Below are positions 43,372 through 44,957 of a DNA stretch of 44,957 nt, one piece after another. How positions within the stretch are numbered: position 1 is the stretch's first letter; every line of letters starts with the position of its first letter. The notes under the pieces are model-generated. The model saw nothing but the letters and a program-made list of their open reading frames with translations, was not told where the DNA came from and did no database searches. A program made the translations under genes and the position numbers. The DNA comes from JAWKOK01 sp963765875 (GTDB lineage Bacteria > Chloroflexota > Anaerolineae > Caldilineales > Caldilineaceae): assembly GCA_963765875.1 (NCBI GenBank), contig CAVXYK010000028.1, forward strand, positions 1-44,957, read 5' to 3'.

Positions 43372-44532
43372 TCACGATATCCGCCCAACTTCCACTTTCT
43401 CACAGTGACCTACACATGACGCAATCGCCTCAACAACACGCGCCAGGTCACGCTCAGTCAGATTTGAACCGGAAGGTAGGCAAAGTCCGTACTCAAACAG
43501 GTCTGCAGCAACCGAACCGCCAAAACACTCGTACTCGGCAAAGACTGGTTGCATGTGCATGGGCTTCCATACCGGACGCGCCTCAATATTCTCCGCTTCC
43601 AACGCCAGACGAATGTCCTCCGGGGTAGCGCCAAATTGTTCCGGGTCTACAGTGATGCACGTGAGCCAGCGCGTATGTCGACCCCAGGCCGCTTCAGGCA
43701 TGAAGTCGATCCCCGGCAGTTGACCCAGTGTTTCTTGATAGTAGTCGAAATTGCCGCGCCTTGCCTGCACCCTCTCTTCCAGCACCTGCAGTTGGCCACG
43801 TCCGATACCGGCAAGCACATTGCTCATGCGATAGTTGTAGCCGATCTCAGAATGTTGGTAGTGAGGCGCTGCATCACGAGCCTGTGTGGCCAGTTTGCGG
43901 GCATGGGCAATGAATTCAGCATCGTCGGAGACAAGCATGCCGCCTCCGGACGTGGTGATGATTTTGTTGCCGTTGAAGGAGAAAATGCCGGCTTTGCCAA
44001 AGATCCCGGGCATCCGCCCTCTGTACCTGCTGCCCAAGGCCTCAGCAGCATCCTCGATCAAGGGGATTTCATAACGGTTACAAATACTTAAAATGGGATC
44101 AATGTCAGCACTCTGCCCATAGAGATGTACCAGCAACACCGCACTTGGCAAATTCCCGAGGCGGGCACGCTCCTCGACCGCCGACGCCAACAAGATCGGG
44201 TCCATATTCCAGGAGGTGCGCTCGCTATCAACGAAGACTGGCCGAGCACCCAAGTACACAATAGGATTGACGCTGGCTGAAAATGTGAGGGTCGATACCA
44301 TCACCTCATCATCACGCTGGACGCCGGCCAGCAGCAAGGCCAGGTGGATGGCGGCCGTGCCTGAGCTGAGCGCAACCGCATGGGGCGATCCGACTAATTC
44401 TGCAAATTCTTGTTCAAATGCATCCACATGTGGACCCACGGGCGCGATCCAATTGGTCGCGAAGGCTTCCTGGACATACTGTTCTTCAAGACCGGACATG
44501 TGTGGGGAAGAGAGATAGATTCGACTGTTCAT
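43372..44532 (-). CDS. DegT/DnrJ/EryC1/StrS aminotransferase (PglE-like)
   Basis: A 386-residue PLP enzyme that aminates a 4-keto nucleotide sugar. 'IYLSSPHMSGLEEQYVQEAF' then 'ATNWIAPVGPHVDAFEQEFA' is the characteristic start of PglE-type (UDP-4-amino-4,6-dideoxy-GlcNAc-forming) enzymes. 'VALSSGTAAIHLALLLAGVQ' holds the phosphate-binding residues, 'PLIEDAAEALGSRYRG' the Asp that contacts the PLP ring nitrogen, and 'FSFNGNKIITTSGGGM' the Schiff-base Lys. It sits between the PglD-like and PglF-like genes on the same strand. Confidence 0.92.
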   Translation of the reverse strand: MNSRIYLSSPHMSGLEEQYVQEAFATNWIAPVGPHVDAFEQEFAELVGSPHAVALSSGTAAIHLALLLAGVQRDDEVMVSTLTFSASVNPIVYLGARPVFVDSERTSWNMDPILLASAVEERARLGNLPSAVLLVHLYGQSADIDPILSICNRYEIPLIEDAAEALGSRYRGRMPGIFGKAGIFSFNGNKIITTSGGGMLVSDDAEFIAHARKLATQARDAAPHYQHSEIGYNYRMSNVLAGIGRGQLQVLEERVQARRGNFDYYQETLGQLPGIDFMPEAAWGRHTRWLTCITVDPEQFGATPEDIRLALEAENIEARPVWKPMHMQPVFAEYECFGGSVAADLFEYGLCLPSGSNLTERDLARVVEAIASCVGHCEKVEVGRIS

Positions 44533-44573
44533 ATAGTTTCCGAACTATTCCACTTGGGCGATTCCAAAGAAAT

Positions 44574-44650
44574 ACCGATCCACGAAGGAGCACAAAAGAA
44601 ACACGAAGAAATTCACCCTTTGTGTGATTTCGTGCTCCTTCGTGGATAAC
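44574..44650. repeat. Palindromic 'cacgaaggagcac' repeat
   Basis: ATCCACGAAGGAGCAC (44578-44593) and GTGCTCCTTCGTGGAT (44632-44647) form a perfect 16-bp stem; the loop has AAACACGAAGAAATTCACCC and GTGATTTC, which can pair in part. It lies between the PglD-like and PglE-like genes and may also act on their common mRNA. Confidence 0.75.
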
Positions 44651-44957
44651 TATTTTCCTGCATTCGCCTTGACTGCCGATTTGACAATTTGCGCCGGAAC
44701 ACCCATGGCCGTTACGCCGGCGGGCAAATCTTTGTGGACCAGGGCTCCCGCGCCAACGATGCATCTCTCCCCCACGTTGCACTGTGACATCACAGTGGCG
44801 CCAATGCCAATCAGCGAGCCCTCACCGATGATGACATCGCCGCCTAGATGCACACCGGGAGCGATATGCGTATGATCGCCGATCTGATTGTGGTGATCCG
44901 CAGTACAGCCCGTGTTGAGGATCGCATTTTCACCGATACGCGTCCCAAAGTTGACAA
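44650..44957 (-). CDS. Sugar O/N-acyltransferase (PglD/NeuD family), partial at window edge
   Basis: The last 101 residues of a left-handed beta-helix acetyltransferase; the 5' part is beyond 44957. Hexapeptide repeats are clear: VNFGTRIGENAILNTGCTAD, HHNQIGDHTHIAPGVHLGGD, VIIGEGSLIGIGATVMSQCN, VGERCIVGAGALVHKDLPAG and the usual end VTAMGVPAQIVK. The first His of HHNQIGD sits where the catalytic base of PglD lies (ADH-H). In context it would acetylate the 4-amino sugar made by the PglE-like enzyme, giving UDP-diNAc-bacillosamine. Confidence 0.88.
   Translation of the reverse strand, partial: VNFGTRIGENAILNTGCTADHHNQIGDHTHIAPGVHLGGDVIIGEGSLIGIGATVMSQCNVGERCIVGAGALVHKDLPAGVTAMGVPAQIVKSAVKANAGK

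Overview
The window looks like a Chloroflexota chromosome, probably Anaerolineae/Caldilineaceae-like. This is inferred, since there is no marker gene to settle it. The reasons are the moderately high GC content, lipoproteins with an N-terminal LxGC-V-A-P motif followed by Ala/Pro-rich linkers, a crtB-crtI pair, a recN-nfeD pair, and many short dispersed intergenic repeats.

Layout. 0.1-1.5 kb: a sugar-type ABC solute-binding lipoprotein. 2.0-2.7 kb: an orphan antitoxin-like gene and the C-terminal remnant of an M19 dipeptidase. 2.8-8.7 kb: a four-gene module of coiled-coil protein, BrxD-like (DUF2791-type) ATPase, second BrxD-like ATPase with an N-terminal Tudor-like domain, and Lhr/BrxHI-like helicase. 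It recalls the ATPase-helicase pairs of BREX and Shango phage defence, but lacks PglX, PglZ, BrxL and any visible TerB domain. The last two genes are broken by many small indels. 8.8-13.2 kb: a small monooxygenase, then a ribose-type ABC operon (ATPase, permease, binding protein) on the minus strand. 13.5-15.3 kb: an ABC-2 export pair. 15.8-19.1 kb: a MacB/FtsX-like ATPase-permease operon behind a near-consensus promoter. 19.4-22.4 kb: an overlapping carotenoid operon (phytoene synthase, desaturase, SRPBCC protein).

22.6-23.0 kb: a peroxiredoxin-like gene whose in-frame TGA falls on the first Cys of the CxxC motif and is followed by a hairpin that meets the bacterial SECIS rules, so it is very likely a selenoprotein. 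23.1-27.2 kb: tRNA-Met, tRNA-fMet, an FtsB/DivIC-like protein, tRNA-Leu(CAG), an oligopeptide-binding protein, SecG and TatA, all on the minus strand. 27.4-31.8 kb: recN, an overlooked 51-codon ORF, nfeD (the three overlap at stop/start codons) and a methyltransferase. 31.8-36.8 kb: rhomboid protease, two unknown proteins, proB and a metallophosphoesterase. 36.6-44.96 kb: a minus-strand surface-glycan cluster (Wzz-like copolymerase, FkbM methyltransferase, broken O-antigen ligase, PglF-, PglE- and PglD-like enzymes) that suggests UDP-N,N'-diacetylbacillosamine synthesis. It runs off the right edge.

A point for any reader: at least seven loci (near 4.77, 5.7-8.3, 23.65, 24.49, 36.51, 39.66-39.97 and 42.61 kb) show simple frame slips while the protein motifs on either side stay intact. 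This looks more like indel errors in the assembly than old pseudogene decay, and only reads can decide. The selenoprotein TGA is different: the frame is kept on both sides.
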